Assembly: GCF_013030945.1 (NCBI RefSeq)
Contig: NZ_JABBXF010000032.1
Location: forward strand, 1-64,000
From: Streptomyces morookaense
GTDB taxonomy: Bacteria > Actinomycetota > Actinomycetes > Streptomycetales > Streptomycetaceae
Length of the DNA stretch: 64,000 nucleotides
Direction of reading: 5' to 3'
Positions 7,532 to 16,966 of this stretch are shown one piece after another. The first letter of the stretch is position 1. Each line of letters opens with the position of its first letter. Below the pieces are notes generated by a model, which ran no database searches, was not told the DNA's origin, and worked only from the letters and a program-made list of their open reading frames with translations. The translations under genes were made by a program, and so were the position numbers.

Positions 7532-10465
7532 CTAAGCCGCTTGGACCGGAGCCAGTAGACCGCGGACCTCCGCCGCCTCCGACGAGCCCAACTGGTCGAA
7601 AAGGGACAGGGCTTCGGTCCAGCAGGCGTGTGCGCGTCCCGTCTGGCCGAGGGCGTCGAGGCTGCGCCCGAGCACGGTCAGCACGTTGGCCCGGCGCCAG
7701 TCGCCGCCGAGGGTGCGCAGCACGGCCAGTGCTTGTTCGGCGTGGGCCGCGGCCTGGGCGAGTTGTCCGGTGGCGAGGTGGAGTTCGGCCATGCGGAAGA
7801 GCGTCATGCCTTCCCACATCCGCTGGCGGTTCTCGCGGAAGACGGGCATGGCCTCCAGGAGGCTGGTCATGGCCTCTTCGTGGCGTCCTGCCGCGGTGAG
7901 GGCGAGGGCGTAGGCGTAGAGGGCGTTGGCATGGCGCCAGGAGACGTTGACCTCGCGGTAGAGGTGGATGGCCTGTTCGGCGAGGGCGAGTGCGGATTCG
8001 ACGCGGCCGGTGGACAGATGGACGCGGGAGAGATTGCAGAGGGCGCTGGCCTCGCCGGGGCGGTTGCCGTCGGCGCGGAAGGCGGCGAGGGCCTGTTCGC
8101 CGTAGATCTCGCCGTCCTCGTAGCGGTGCTGGTAATTGGCGATGATCCCGCGGTTGTTGGAGGCGTAGCACAGCGGGATGGCGTCCTGGGTGAGGCGTCC
8201 GAGGTCGACTGCGGCGCTGGCGTGGTCTTCGGCGAGTTCGAAGCGTCCGGCGAAGTGGTAGACGTGCGTGAGGACGGTCCTGGCGCGGCCTTCGGCGCGG
8301 GTGTCGCCGCTCGCCTGGCTGGAGGCGAGCAGGGTGATGGCGGCCTGTTCGTACTGGCGGGAGTCGGCGCCGGATTCGGCCAGGTCCTTGGCGGCGAGGA
8401 GCAGGTCGACGGCGCGGCGCAGGGTGTCGCCGGTGGAGTCGGCGTGCTGGCGCACGCAGGCGAGCAGGCATCCGGCCTCGGAGAAGAGCCAGTTGCCGGC
8501 GGCTGCGGGGTCGGTGAAGGCCAGTCCGGGGTGGGCGGTGGGTGCCAGGTGGGCGCGCAGCGGGTCGCCGGGCCGTTCCAGCACGTACACGCCCGCCGCC
8601 GTGGCCAGGTAGAAGTCCAGCAGGCGGGAGAGGGCGGTTTCCCGTTCGTCCGGGGAGTGTTCGTCGCGTTCGGCGCAGGAACGCGCGTAGAGGCGTACGA
8701 GGTCGTGATAGCGGTAGCGGCCGGGTGCCGCTGACTCCAGGAGCGAGGTGTCGACCAGGGACTCCAGGACGTCCTCGGCGTGGTCGGCGTCCATGTCCAG
8801 GACGGCGGCCGCGGCGGCGAGCGAGATGTCCGGCCCGTCGGCCAGGCCCAGCAGGCGGAAGGCACGGGCCTGTTCGGCGGTCAGCTGCCCGTAGCCGAGC
8901 TCGAACGTCGCCGTCACCGCCAGGTCACCGGCCCGCAGCTCGTCCAGCCGGCGCCGCTCGTCGGCCAGCTTGCGTGCCAGCACCGACACCGTCCACGTCC
9001 GCCGCGACGCCAGCCGGGACGCGGCGATACGGATCGCCAACGGCAGGAAACCACATGCAGCCACCACATCCATCGCCGCATCACGCTCCGCCCCCACCCG
9101 CTCCTCGCCCACGATGCGGGTGAAGAGGACGAGCGCCTCCTCGGGACTCATCACATCCAGATCCACGAGGTGTGCCCCGGCGAGGTCGACCATGCGGATG
9201 CGGCTGGTGACGAGGGCGGCGCAGCCCTCGTTGCCGGGCAGCAGCGGGCGGATCTGGGCGGCGTCGCGGGCGTTGTCGAGGAGGGCCAGGACGCGGCGGC
9301 CGTCGAGCGTGGAGCGGAAGAGGGCGGCGCGCTCCTCGACCCCGTCCGGGATGGCCGGGTCGGGGACGCCGAGGGCCCGCAGGAAGGAGCCCAGGACGGC
9401 CTCGGGCTCGGCGACGGCCGGGCCCGTGCCCTGGAGGTCCACGTAGAGCTGGCCGTCGGGGAAGTGGTGCCGTGCGGCGTGGGCGACGTGCACGGCGAGC
9501 GTCGTCTTGCCGACACCGCCGATGCCCGCGACCGCCGACACGGCCATCACACGGCCCTCGGCGGTGGCCAGCTGGTCGCTCAGCTCGTGCACCATGTCGG
9601 CGCGCCCGGTGAAGTCCGGGACGGTGGCGGGGAGCTGGGCGGGGCGGACGAAGGCGGGGCCCGCGGAGTTGCGGTCGCCGCCGGCCATGTGGAGGTTGAG
9701 GTCGGCGTCCGCCTGGAGGATGCGTTGCTGGAGTTCGGAGAGTTCGGGGCAGGGGTCGACGCCGAGTTCGTCGGCGAGGAGGCGGCGGGTGTCGGCGTAG
9801 ACGGCCAGGGCCTCGGCCTGGCGTCCGCTGCGGTAGAGGGCGAGCATGAGGAGCTCGCGCAGCCGCTCGCGCAGCGGGTGGGCGGCGGTCAGGGCGGTGA
9901 GTTCGGAGACGGCCTCGGCGTGGCAGCCGACCTCCAGATCGAGGTCGAGCCGGGTCTCCAGCAGGCTCAGGCGCCATTCCGCCAGCCGGGTGCGCTGGGT
10001 CTCGGCGTAGGGGCCGGGCAGGCCGGCGAGCGGTTCGCCGTCCCATACGGCCAGGGAATCGGCGATCAGTTCACGCGCGCGCAGCCGGTTGCCCGCAGCC
10101 CGCGCCTTGTCCGCCTCACCGGCCAGCCGCTCGGCCGTGTCGATGTCCAGCCCGCCGGGCGTCACTTGGATCGCATATCCGCCGGACTCGCTGACGAGCG
10201 TGTCGGCATCCGGCCCGAAGGCCTTGCGCAGCCGTGAGGCGTACGTGCGCAGAGCGGCCAGGGCCGCGTGCGGGGGCTCCTCGCCCCACAGCGCGTCGAC
10301 CAGCTCCGGGGCGGTGGCGGTGCGCCCGCCGCGCAGCAGCAGGGCTGCGAGCAGTGCCCGCTGCTGGGGTGAACCGGTGTTGAGCAGTTCCTCTCCGCGC
10401 CAGGCGCGGACGGGACCGAGCACGGTGAAGCGCAGTGCCTGCCCGTGCCCTGAATCGCCGGCCAT
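7532..10465 (-). CDS. afsR: AfsR-type SARP global regulator
   Basis: This 977-residue protein is close to the 993 residues of S. coelicolor AfsR. The N-terminus is a SARP winged-helix domain (FTVLGPVRAWRGEELL; SPQQRALLAALLL) followed by a bacterial transcriptional activation domain to about residue 255. An NB-ARC/STAND ATPase follows, with P-loop GIGGVGKTT near residue 315, Walker B LALLDNA and GFLPLAIR near 473. The C-terminal third is TPR-like. AfsR is phosphorylated by AfsK and activates afsS transcription. The start ATG 10465 has AGGCAGGGGG upstream. The gene diverges from an amidohydrolase gene, and the shared 177-bp region contains operator copy 2. Confidence 0.85.
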   Translation of the reverse strand: MAGDSGHGQALRFTVLGPVRAWRGEELLNTGSPQQRALLAALLLRGGRTATAPELVDALWGEEPPHAALAALRTYASRLRKAFGPDADTLVSESGGYAIQVTPGGLDIDTAERLAGEADKARAAGNRLRARELIADSLAVWDGEPLAGLPGPYAETQRTRLAEWRLSLLETRLDLDLEVGCHAEAVSELTALTAAHPLRERLRELLMLALYRSGRQAEALAVYADTRRLLADELGVDPCPELSELQQRILQADADLNLHMAGGDRNSAGPAFVRPAQLPATVPDFTGRADMVHELSDQLATAEGRVMAVSAVAGIGGVGKTTLAVHVAHAARHHFPDGQLYVDLQGTGPAVAEPEAVLGSFLRALGVPDPAIPDGVEERAALFRSTLDGRRVLALLDNARDAAQIRPLLPGNEGCAALVTSRIRMVDLAGAHLVDLDVMSPEEALVLFTRIVGEERVGAERDAAMDVVAACGFLPLAIRIAASRLASRRTWTVSVLARKLADERRRLDELRAGDLAVTATFELGYGQLTAEQARAFRLLGLADGPDISLAAAAAVLDMDADHAEDVLESLVDTSLLESAAPGRYRYHDLVRLYARSCAERDEHSPDERETALSRLLDFYLATAAGVYVLERPGDPLRAHLAPTAHPGLAFTDPAAAGNWLFSEAGCLLACVRQHADSTGDTLRRAVDLLLAAKDLAESGADSRQYEQAAITLLASSQASGDTRAEGRARTVLTHVYHFAGRFELAEDHASAAVDLGRLTQDAIPLCYASNNRGIIANYQHRYEDGEIYGEQALAAFRADGNRPGEASALCNLSRVHLSTGRVESALALAEQAIHLYREVNVSWRHANALYAYALALTAAGRHEEAMTSLLEAMPVFRENRQRMWEGMTLFRMAELHLATGQLAQAAAHAEQALAVLRTLGGDWRRANVLTVLGRSLDALGQTGRAHACWTEALSLFDQLGSSEAAEVRGLLAPVQAA

Positions 10466-10606
10466 CGTGACCCCCTGCCTGTCCTGCTCGGTCGCACCGG
10501 CCAGTCTGCCTTGTCCTAGCCGTTTACGTCAGCAGTGGTCCGGCCTCTCCACAAGGCCTGCCAAGGAACATCTCACCGACCGGATGACCGGTCGCCCCCC
10601 GCTCTC

Positions 10607-10621
10607 CTGACGTACCGTCAG
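10607..10621. promoter_or_regulatory. operator copy 2: CTGACG-TAC-CGTCAG
   Basis: The arms are identical to the sites at 4028, 13921 and 53127. It lies 21 bases upstream of the amidohydrolase start and 141 bases from the divergent afsR start. A protein bound here should control the rightward catabolic genes and could also affect afsR. Confidence 0.8.
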
Positions 10622-10642
10622 ATCGGCGCTACCGTGACGGCC

Positions 10643-11875
10643 ATGGAGAGCTTCCCGACGATAATCTCGGTGGACGACCACACGGTCGAGCCCCCCGACG
10701 TCTGGCGGGACCGTCTTCCGGCGAAATTCCGCGACGCCGGGCCGCGGATCGTGCGGGCTCCGATCAAGGAGATGACCTTCCTGGGCGGCCGTTTCGCGCC
10801 GGTGATGGGAGCCCCCGGCGATGCGGGTCCGGTGGCGGACTGGTGGGTCTATGAGGATTTGCACCGTCCTCTCACCCGGCTGGATACCGCCGTCGGATAC
10901 TCCAGGGACGACATCGGGCTGGAAGGGATCACCTACGAAGAGATGCGGCCGGGCTCGTTCAGCGTCCCCGAGCGGCTCGCCGACATGGACGCCAACCACG
11001 TGCAGTCCGCGCTCTGTTTCCCCACCTTTCCGCGCTTTTGCGGCCAGACCTTCACCGAGGCCGCAGACCGCGAACTGGCCCTGCTGTGCGTACGGGCCTA
11101 CAACGACTGGATGACCGAGGAGTGGTGCGGTCCTGCAGCCCGCGGCCGCCTGATCCCGCTGGCGATCGTGCCGCTGTGGGACGCGGCACTGGCGGCGCAG
11201 GAGGTGCGGCGCAACGCGGCGCGGGGCGTGCGGGCCGTGTGCTTCTCCGAGATACCGCCGTATCTCGGCCTCCCCTCGGTCCACACCGACGCCTGGGACC
11301 CTTTCCTGCGCGCATGCGACGAGACCGGCACGGTCGTCGCCATGCACATCGGCTCGTCCTCCCGCATGCCGTCCACCTCCGAGGACGCACCACCCGCCGT
11401 GAGTTCGGCCCTCACCTTCGCCAACTGCTGCTTCTCGATGGCCGACTGGCTGATGTCGGGAGCCTTCACCCGCTTCCCGGACCTCCGCCTCATGTACGCC
11501 GAGGGGCAGATCGGCTGGATCCCGTACATCCTCGAACGGGCCGACACGGTATGGGAGAACAACCGTAAATGGGGAGGCATCGGCGACAAGGTGCTCGAAC
11601 CCCCCTCGGAGCTCTTCGCGCAGCACATCCACGGCTGCTTCTTCGACGACGCCTTCGGGCTGCGCAACCTCGACGCGATCGGTGTCGGCAACGTCCTCTA
11701 CGAGACCGACTACCCGCACAGCGACTCCACCTGGCCGCGCTCGCGGGAGGTGGCCGAGGAACAGATGGGGCACCTGACGCCGGATGTGGTGGAGCGCATC
11801 GTGCGCGGCAACGCGATCGAGCTGCTGGGACTGACACCGGACGGACTCTGGGCGGGGGCCCCGGCGCGTGGCTGA
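10643..11875 (+). CDS. amidohydrolase family 2 (TIM-barrel) protein
   Basis: This 410-residue metal-dependent hydrolase is of the ACMSD/amidohydrolase-2 type. It opens with ISVDDHTVEPPDVW, where the usual HxH is replaced by a DDH form. It has AMHIGSSS with a probable metal ligand histidine near residue 235, and YETDYPHSDSTWP with the conserved aspartate near 355. Family members decarboxylate or hydrolyse cyclic or amide substrates. The start ATG 10643 lacks a strong ribosome site; GTG 10634 is an alternative. The next gene's GTG overlaps its stop, so the two are coupled. The operator just upstream links it to the CoA-ligase and LLM promoters. Confidence 0.75.
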   Translation: MESFPTIISVDDHTVEPPDVWRDRLPAKFRDAGPRIVRAPIKEMTFLGGRFAPVMGAPGDAGPVADWWVYEDLHRPLTRLDTAVGYSRDDIGLEGITYEEMRPGSFSVPERLADMDANHVQSALCFPTFPRFCGQTFTEAADRELALLCVRAYNDWMTEEWCGPAARGRLIPLAIVPLWDAALAAQEVRRNAARGVRAVCFSEIPPYLGLPSVHTDAWDPFLRACDETGTVVAMHIGSSSRMPSTSEDAPPAVSSALTFANCCFSMADWLMSGAFTRFPDLRLMYAEGQIGWIPYILERADTVWENNRKWGGIGDKVLEPPSELFAQHIHGCFFDDAFGLRNLDAIGVGNVLYETDYPHSDSTWPRSREVAEEQMGHLTPDVVERIVRGNAIELLGLTPDGLWAGAPARG

Positions 11876-12839
11876 GGCCACGGGGCTGCGCGTCCTGCCC
11901 GAGGGCCGGCTGTCGTACGGGATGCAGCTGCCCGTGCAGTCGCTGAGCACGCTCTACGCCGAACCGTGGGAGGTGACGGCGGGACCCGCCGAGCTGCGCG
12001 AGGTGGCCCGCGCCGCGGACCGGCTGGGCTTCGCGTACGTCGCCACGTGCGACCACGTCGCGGTTCCCGCACGGCTCGCCGCCGCCATGGGCACCGTCTG
12101 GTACGACCCTGTCGCGACTCTCGCCCACGTGGCCGCCGTCACGGAACGCGTGCTGCTGCTCAGCCACGTCGCCGTCGCGGCGCTGCGGCACCCGCTCGTC
12201 ACCGCGAAGCAGTACGCGACCGTGGACCGGCTGTCCGGCGGGCGGCTCGTCCTCGGCGTCGGCGCCGGGCACGTGCGGGAGGAATTCGAGGCGCTGGGCG
12301 TGGACTTCCGGCGGCGCGGGGAGATTCTCGACGAGACCGTCGACGCGCTGACCGCTGCGCTCGGGCCCGAGGAGTTCCCGGAGTTCCGGGGGCGGTTCTT
12401 CCGGTTCGCGGGGCTCGGGCTGGCGCCCCGGCCCGTACGGGTGCCGAGGCCGCCGGTGTGGGTCGGCGGTTCCTCGCCGGCGGCGCTGCGCCGGGCCGCG
12501 CTGCGCGGCGACGGCTGGCTCTCGCAGGGCGACCCGCGGGAGCGGCTGCCGGACCGGGTGGCGGAGCTGCGGCGGCTGCGGGAGGAGGCGGGGCGGACGG
12601 GGCCGTTCGCGATCGGGGCGATCACGGAGCCGCTGTACGTGGGACGTTCGGGGCGGTCGCCGTTCTCCGGGGGAGGGGTGCTGGCCGGCGGGCCGGAGGA
12701 ACTCGCGGAGTCGCTGCGGGCGTACCGCGCGATGGGTGCGGACCAGATCCAGGTGCGGTTCCGCTGCCGCGGAGTGGCGGAACTGGTGGGACAGATGGAG
12801 GCCTTTGCCGGGGCGGTTGCACCTTTGCTCAACGGGTAG
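11868..12839 (+). CDS. LLM-class F420-dependent oxidoreductase
   Basis: This 323-residue luciferase-like TIM-barrel protein contains the usual DRLGFAYVATCDHVAVP strand-loop, DRLSGGRLVLGVGAGH near residue 120-135 and PPVWVGGSSPAALRRAA near 200. Such enzymes usually bind F420 (sometimes FMN) and carry out hydride-transfer steps. It starts at GTG 11868, overlapping the last eight bases of the amidohydrolase gene, so the two probably act together on one substrate. A dispersed repeat begins directly after its stop. Confidence 0.8.
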   Translation: MAEATGLRVLPEGRLSYGMQLPVQSLSTLYAEPWEVTAGPAELREVARAADRLGFAYVATCDHVAVPARLAAAMGTVWYDPVATLAHVAAVTERVLLLSHVAVAALRHPLVTAKQYATVDRLSGGRLVLGVGAGHVREEFEALGVDFRRRGEILDETVDALTAALGPEEFPEFRGRFFRFAGLGLAPRPVRVPRPPVWVGGSSPAALRRAALRGDGWLSQGDPRERLPDRVAELRRLREEAGRTGPFAIGAITEPLYVGRSGRSPFSGGGVLAGGPEELAESLRAYRAMGADQIQVRFRCRGVAELVGQMEAFAGAVAPLLNG

Positions 12840-12845
12840 GGCCGC

Positions 12846-12890
12846 GGCGCCCCGTAAGGGGCGCGGGGAACTGCGCGATCAGCCACGACG
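12846..12890 (+). repeat. dispersed intergenic repeat, copy 1
   Basis: The element starts with a hairpin CGCCCC-GTAA-GGGGCG and runs into GCGGGGAACTGCGCGA-tcagccacga. It belongs to a family seen six times in this window, always between genes. Its position just after a stop codon suggests a terminator or mRNA 3'-end role. Confidence 0.75.
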
Positions 12891-12965
12891 CGCCCGCGGT
12901 CGAGGTTCTCGGGGCTTCGCCCCGGACCCCTGGGGCAGTCGTCCGGTTGCGGGCCGGTGGGGGCC

Positions 12966-13070
12966 GGTCGCGCAGTTCCCCGCGCCCCTTACGGGGCGGT
13001 GCTCCTGGTCGGTCGGGTGCGGGCCGTTCGTGGTTGCTCGCGCAGTTCCCCGCGCCCCTACGGGCGCCAA
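12966..13070 (-). repeat. dispersed intergenic repeat, copies 2 and 3 (inverted relative to copy 1)
   Basis: Two copies, at about 12966-12998 and 13030-13070, read GCGCAGTTCCCCGCGCCCCT followed by the hairpin arm, opposite in orientation to copy 1. The three copies fill most of the 258-bp gap between the LLM gene and the SDR gene. Copies 1 and 2 could pair in the transcript over about 30 bases. Confidence 0.7.
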
Positions 13071-13097
13071 GGTGAAGGGCCGAGGAAGGAGAAGCCG

Positions 13098-13865
13098 ATG
13101 GGCAGGCTCGACGGGCGCGTCATCCTCATCACGGGCGCATCGCGTGGCCAAGGAGCCGAGGAAGCACGCCTCTTCGCCGCCGAGGGTGCGCACGTCGTCC
13201 TGGCGGACGTCCTGGACAAGGAGGGCGCCGTCCTCGCCGCCGAACTCGGCGAGGACGTCGCCCGTTACGTCCATCTCGACGTCGGCGAGGAAGACGACTG
13301 GGACGCAGCCGTCGCAGCCGCCGCCGCGGCCTTCGGGCGTCTCGACGGGCTCGTCAACAACGCCGGCATCCTGCGGAACACCGCCCTCGTCGACACCTCG
13401 CTCGACGAGTACCACGAGGTCGTCCGCGTCAACCAGACCGGTACGTTCCTGGGCATGCGCGCCGCAGCGCCCTTGCTCGCGGCGGCCGGTGGCGGGACGG
13501 TCGTCAACATCTCGTCGTACGCGGGCCTTTCGGGCCTGCCACTGCTCACCTCCTACGCGGCGTCCAAGGCCGCCGTGCTCGGCATGACGCGGGTCGCGGC
13601 GCTGGAGCTGGCGGCGCAGGGGATCCGCGTCAACGCCGTGTGCCCCGGCGGCATCGACACCCCGATGATCAATCCGCGGCCGCAGAAGACCGGTGCGGCC
13701 ATGGAGGAGATGTTCCGCACGCTGGTGCCGCTGGGGCGGATGGGCCGGCCGCCGGAGGTGGCACAGCTCGTGCTGTTCCTCAGCTCGGACGAGTCCTCGT
13801 ACGTCACCGGACAGACCCTCGTCGTGGACGGCGGCTGGCTGTCGGCAGGTCGCATGCCCACGTGA
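13098..13865 (+). CDS. short-chain dehydrogenase/reductase (SDR)
   Basis: This 255-residue classical SDR has the cofactor motif TGASRGQG at residues 12-19, NNAG near 88, and the catalytic triad Ser (NISSYAG), Tyr153 and Lys157 (YAASK). PGGIDTP and a C-terminal SSYVTGQTLVVDGG follow. The MGRLDGRV...ASRGQG start resembles hydroxysteroid-dehydrogenase-like SDRs; the acidic residue after the second strand (LADV) favours NAD. The start ATG 13098 has GGAGAAG upstream. It lies in the same catabolic run as the LLM and amidohydrolase genes and would oxidise a secondary alcohol intermediate. Confidence 0.85.
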   Translation: MGRLDGRVILITGASRGQGAEEARLFAAEGAHVVLADVLDKEGAVLAAELGEDVARYVHLDVGEEDDWDAAVAAAAAAFGRLDGLVNNAGILRNTALVDTSLDEYHEVVRVNQTGTFLGMRAAAPLLAAAGGGTVVNISSYAGLSGLPLLTSYAASKAAVLGMTRVAALELAAQGIRVNAVCPGGIDTPMINPRPQKTGAAMEEMFRTLVPLGRMGRPPEVAQLVLFLSSDESSYVTGQTLVVDGGWLSAGRMPT

Positions 13866-13877
13866 ACGCCCCGCTTA

Positions 13878-13935
13878 TTGACGTCCGATGGCGCCGGTGC
13901 CAGAGTCGCACCAGCTCGATCTGACGGAGCGTCAG
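13878..13935 (+). promoter_or_regulatory. promoter region and operator copy 3: CTGACG-GAG-CGTCAG
   Basis: The palindrome is at 13921-13935, with arms identical to the other three sites. It lies 19 bases upstream of the LLM start codon. TTGACG (13878-13883) and a weak CAGAGT (13901-13906) with 17-bp spacing may be the promoter, which would put the operator just downstream of the transcription start. Confidence 0.7.
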
Positions 13936-13954
13936 AAACAGGGATGGTGACCCC

Positions 13955-15085
13955 GTGGAATTCGGCATCTTCGTGCAGGGCTACGTACCGGCGAGCAGGC
14001 GGCGGGCCGATCCCCACGCCGAACACCACGCGCTGCTGGAGGAGGCCGAGTACGTCGTCCAGGCCGACCGCTCCGGCTTCAAGTACGCCTGGGCCACCGA
14101 GCACCACTTCCTCGACGAGTACTCCCATCTCTCCGCCAACGACGTCTTCCTCGGGTATCTCGCCCACGCGACCGACCGCATCCACCTCGGCTCCGGCATC
14201 TTCAACCCGCTTCCGCAGGTCAACCACCCGGTCAAGGTCGCCGAGAAGGCCGCCATGCTCGACCATCTCTCCGGCGGGCGCTTCGAGTTCGGCACCGGGC
14301 GCGGCGCGGGCAGTCACGAGATCCTCGGTTTCCTGCCCGGTATCTCCGACATGGACGTCACCAGGGAGATCTGGGAGGAGACGATCGCCGAGTTCCCCAG
14401 GATGTGGCTCCACGAGGAGTACCCCGGCTTCCACGGCCGCCACTGGTCCCTGCCGCCCCGCAAGGTGCTGCCCAAGCCGTACGGTCCGGCCCACCCGCCC
14501 ATGTGGTACGCCGCCGGGTCGCCGTCCTCGTACGCCATGGCGGCCCGCAAGGGGCTGGGGGTGCTGGGGTTCAGTGTGCAGAAGGTCGGCGACATGGAGT
14601 GGGTCGTCGACTCGTACAAGACCGCGGTCAAGGACGCGGAGCCGGTCGGCGCGTTCGTCAACGACAACGTGATGGTGACGTCCACGGCCATCTGTGCCGA
14701 GACCTCGCAGGAGGCACGGCGGATCGCCGCCGCCGGTGGCCTCAACTACCTCCAGTCGCTGCTCTTCCGCTACCACGACACCTTCCCCCGCCCCGAGGGC
14801 ATCCCGCGGTGGCCCGAGCTGCTGCCCGAGTACACCGAGGAGATCGTCGAACTGCTCGTCGCCGAGGAGCTGATGATCTGCGGCGACCCGGACGAGGTCC
14901 TGCGCCAGTGCAAACGGTGGGAGCAGGCGGGCGCCGACCAGCTCGTCTTCGGGCTGCCGGTCGGGGTGCCGTACGAGGACACGATGCAGACGATCCGGCT
15001 CATCGGCGAGCACGTCATCCCGAAGATCGACACGGATCCGGTGCACCGCACCACCCGCTTCCGCCGGGCCGCGGGCCGCCGCTGA
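13955..15085 (+). CDS. LLM-class flavin/F420-dependent monooxygenase-like enzyme
   Basis: This 376-residue luciferase-like protein starts at GTG 13955 (MEFGIFVQGY) with a GGGATGG ribosome site. It contains FKYAWATEHHFLDEYSHLS near residues 45-63, the EHH loop typical of the bacterial luciferase fold, and MLDHLSGGRFEFGTGRG near 105-120. Its length exceeds that of simple F420 reductases and resembles two-subunit alkanal monooxygenase-type members. Operator copy 3 directly upstream ties its control to the CoA ligase and amidohydrolase genes. Confidence 0.8.
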   Translation: MEFGIFVQGYVPASRRRADPHAEHHALLEEAEYVVQADRSGFKYAWATEHHFLDEYSHLSANDVFLGYLAHATDRIHLGSGIFNPLPQVNHPVKVAEKAAMLDHLSGGRFEFGTGRGAGSHEILGFLPGISDMDVTREIWEETIAEFPRMWLHEEYPGFHGRHWSLPPRKVLPKPYGPAHPPMWYAAGSPSSYAMAARKGLGVLGFSVQKVGDMEWVVDSYKTAVKDAEPVGAFVNDNVMVTSTAICAETSQEARRIAAAGGLNYLQSLLFRYHDTFPRPEGIPRWPELLPEYTEEIVELLVAEELMICGDPDEVLRQCKRWEQAGADQLVFGLPVGVPYEDTMQTIRLIGEHVIPKIDTDPVHRTTRFRRAAGRR

Positions 15086-15193
15086 GCGCCCCGCACCCCC
15101 AGTGCGCCGGGGCGGCGCCTCCCGGGTCGCCGCCCCGGCTTCCGCCTGCCACCTGTACGGACGCCTGTCCCGTCGAGTGAGAGGAAGCCGCCC

Positions 15194-16966
15194 ATGCTCG
15201 ACCACCTCTACCGCCGCGTCACCGTCGTCGACGGCACCGGAGCCGCGGCCTACGTGGCGGATGTCGGCATACGGGCCGGCCGGATCGCGGTGATCGACAG
15301 GACGAGCGGATCCGCCAGGGTCATGGGGGCCGGGCGGACCGGCGAGCGGGCCCGCACCGAGGAGGACGCGCACGGGCTCGTCCTCGCGCCCGGCTTCGTC
15401 GACCCGCACACCCACTACGACGCCCAGCTCTTCTGGGACCCGTACGCCACCCCGTCCCTCGGCCACGGCGTCACGACCGTCGTCGGCGGCAACTGCGGTT
15501 TCTCGCTGGCCCCGCTGCACCCCGGCCGCCCCGGGGACGCGGACTACACGCGGCGGATGATGAGCAGGGTCGAAGGGATGTCGCTGGCCGCGCTGGAGGA
15601 GGGCGCGCCCTGGACCTGGTCGTCCTTCGGCGACTACCTCGACGCGCTGGAGGGGCGCATCGCCGTCAACGCCGGCTTCATGGCCGGCCACTGCGCCCTG
15701 CGCCGCCGGGTGATGGGCGCGGAGGCCGTGGGCACCGCCGACCCCGGTGCCGAGGGGCTGCGGCGGATGACCGCGCAGCTGCACGAGGCGCTGGACGCGG
15801 GCGCCCTGGGCCTGTCCACCACCCGCTCCGCGACCCATGCGGACGGCGACGGCCGGCCCGTCGCCTCCCGCTGGGCGCGGCCCGGGGAGCTGCACGCGCT
15901 GGCCCGTGCCGTGGGGGAGCACGAGGGCACCCAGCTGGAGGCCATCGTCGACGGCTGCCTCGACCGCTTCGCCGACGAGGAGATCGAGCTCCTCGTCGAC
16001 ATGACGACGGCCGCCGGCCGCCCCCTCAACTGGAACGTCCTGACCATCGACGCGGCCGTCCCCGACCGCGTCCCCCGCCAGCTCGCCGCGAGCGAGCGCG
16101 CCCGAGCGGCGGGCGGCCGCATCGTCGCGCTGACCATGCCCGTGCTCGCCCCCATGAACATGTCGCTGCGCACCTTCTGCGCCCTGAACCTGCTGCCCGG
16201 CTGGGGCGACGTCCTGACCCTGCCCGTGCCGCAGCGCATCGACCGGCTGCGGGATCCCGCGGTCCGGACGGAACTCCTGCGCCGGGCGCGGAGCGAGGAG
16301 GCCGGCGTCTTCCGGCGGCTCGCCGACTTCGACCGTTACGTCATCGGCGACACCTACGCCAAGGAGAACGACGGCCTGAGCGGACGCGTGGTCCGCGACA
16401 TCGCCGCCGAACGCGGCATGGACCCCTTCGCCTGCCTCGTGGAGATCTGCGCGGCCGACGAGCTCCGCACGGTCCTGTGGCCGATGCCCACGGACAACGA
16501 CGACGCCAGCTGGGGACTGCGCCGCCGGACCTGGGACCACGAGGACGTCCTCCTCGGCGGTTCCGACGCGGGCGCCCACCTGGACCGCATGTGCGGGGCG
16601 CCGTACCCGACGCGCTTCCTCGGCGACTGCCTGCGGGGCCGGAAGCTGGTGCCGCTGGAGCGGGCGGTACGGATGCTGACGGACGAGCCGGCGCGGCTGT
16701 TCGGCCTGCGCGGCCGGGGCCGCATCGCCGAGGGCTGGTGGGCGGACCTGGTGCTCTTCGATCCGGAGCGGGTGGACGCGGGGGCGGCGACCCTGGTGCA
16801 CGACCTCCCGGGGGACGGACCCCGCCTGGACGCACGGGCGTTGGGGGTGGTGAGCGTGCGGGTCAACGGTGTGGAGACGGTACGGCACGACGTGGTGACG
16901 GGGGCGGTGCCGGGGAAGGTGCTGCGGTCGGGGAGGGATACGGAGACGGTGGGGACGGGGGCGTGA
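15194..16966 (+). CDS. D-aminoacylase / N-acyl-D-amino-acid deacylase family amidohydrolase
   Basis: This 590-residue amidohydrolase has the metal-binding DPHTHYDAQ near residues 70-78. It continues with HGVTTVVGGNCGFSLAP and, near the C-terminus, LGGSDAGAHLDRMC, ERAVRMLTDEPARLFGLRGRGRI and VRVNGVETV. These are typical of the D-aminoacylase/dihydroorotase-like group that cleaves N-acyl or cyclic amide bonds using one or two metal ions. It is very probably cytoplasmic, as there is no signal peptide. It follows the LLM gene by 108 bases and is the last enzyme of the catabolic run; an amine-type permease follows. Confidence 0.8.
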   Translation: MLDHLYRRVTVVDGTGAAAYVADVGIRAGRIAVIDRTSGSARVMGAGRTGERARTEEDAHGLVLAPGFVDPHTHYDAQLFWDPYATPSLGHGVTTVVGGNCGFSLAPLHPGRPGDADYTRRMMSRVEGMSLAALEEGAPWTWSSFGDYLDALEGRIAVNAGFMAGHCALRRRVMGAEAVGTADPGAEGLRRMTAQLHEALDAGALGLSTTRSATHADGDGRPVASRWARPGELHALARAVGEHEGTQLEAIVDGCLDRFADEEIELLVDMTTAAGRPLNWNVLTIDAAVPDRVPRQLAASERARAAGGRIVALTMPVLAPMNMSLRTFCALNLLPGWGDVLTLPVPQRIDRLRDPAVRTELLRRARSEEAGVFRRLADFDRYVIGDTYAKENDGLSGRVVRDIAAERGMDPFACLVEICAADELRTVLWPMPTDNDDASWGLRRRTWDHEDVLLGGSDAGAHLDRMCGAPYPTRFLGDCLRGRKLVPLERAVRMLTDEPARLFGLRGRGRIAEGWWADLVLFDPERVDAGAATLVHDLPGDGPRLDARALGVVSVRVNGVETVRHDVVTGAVPGKVLRSGRDTETVGTGA

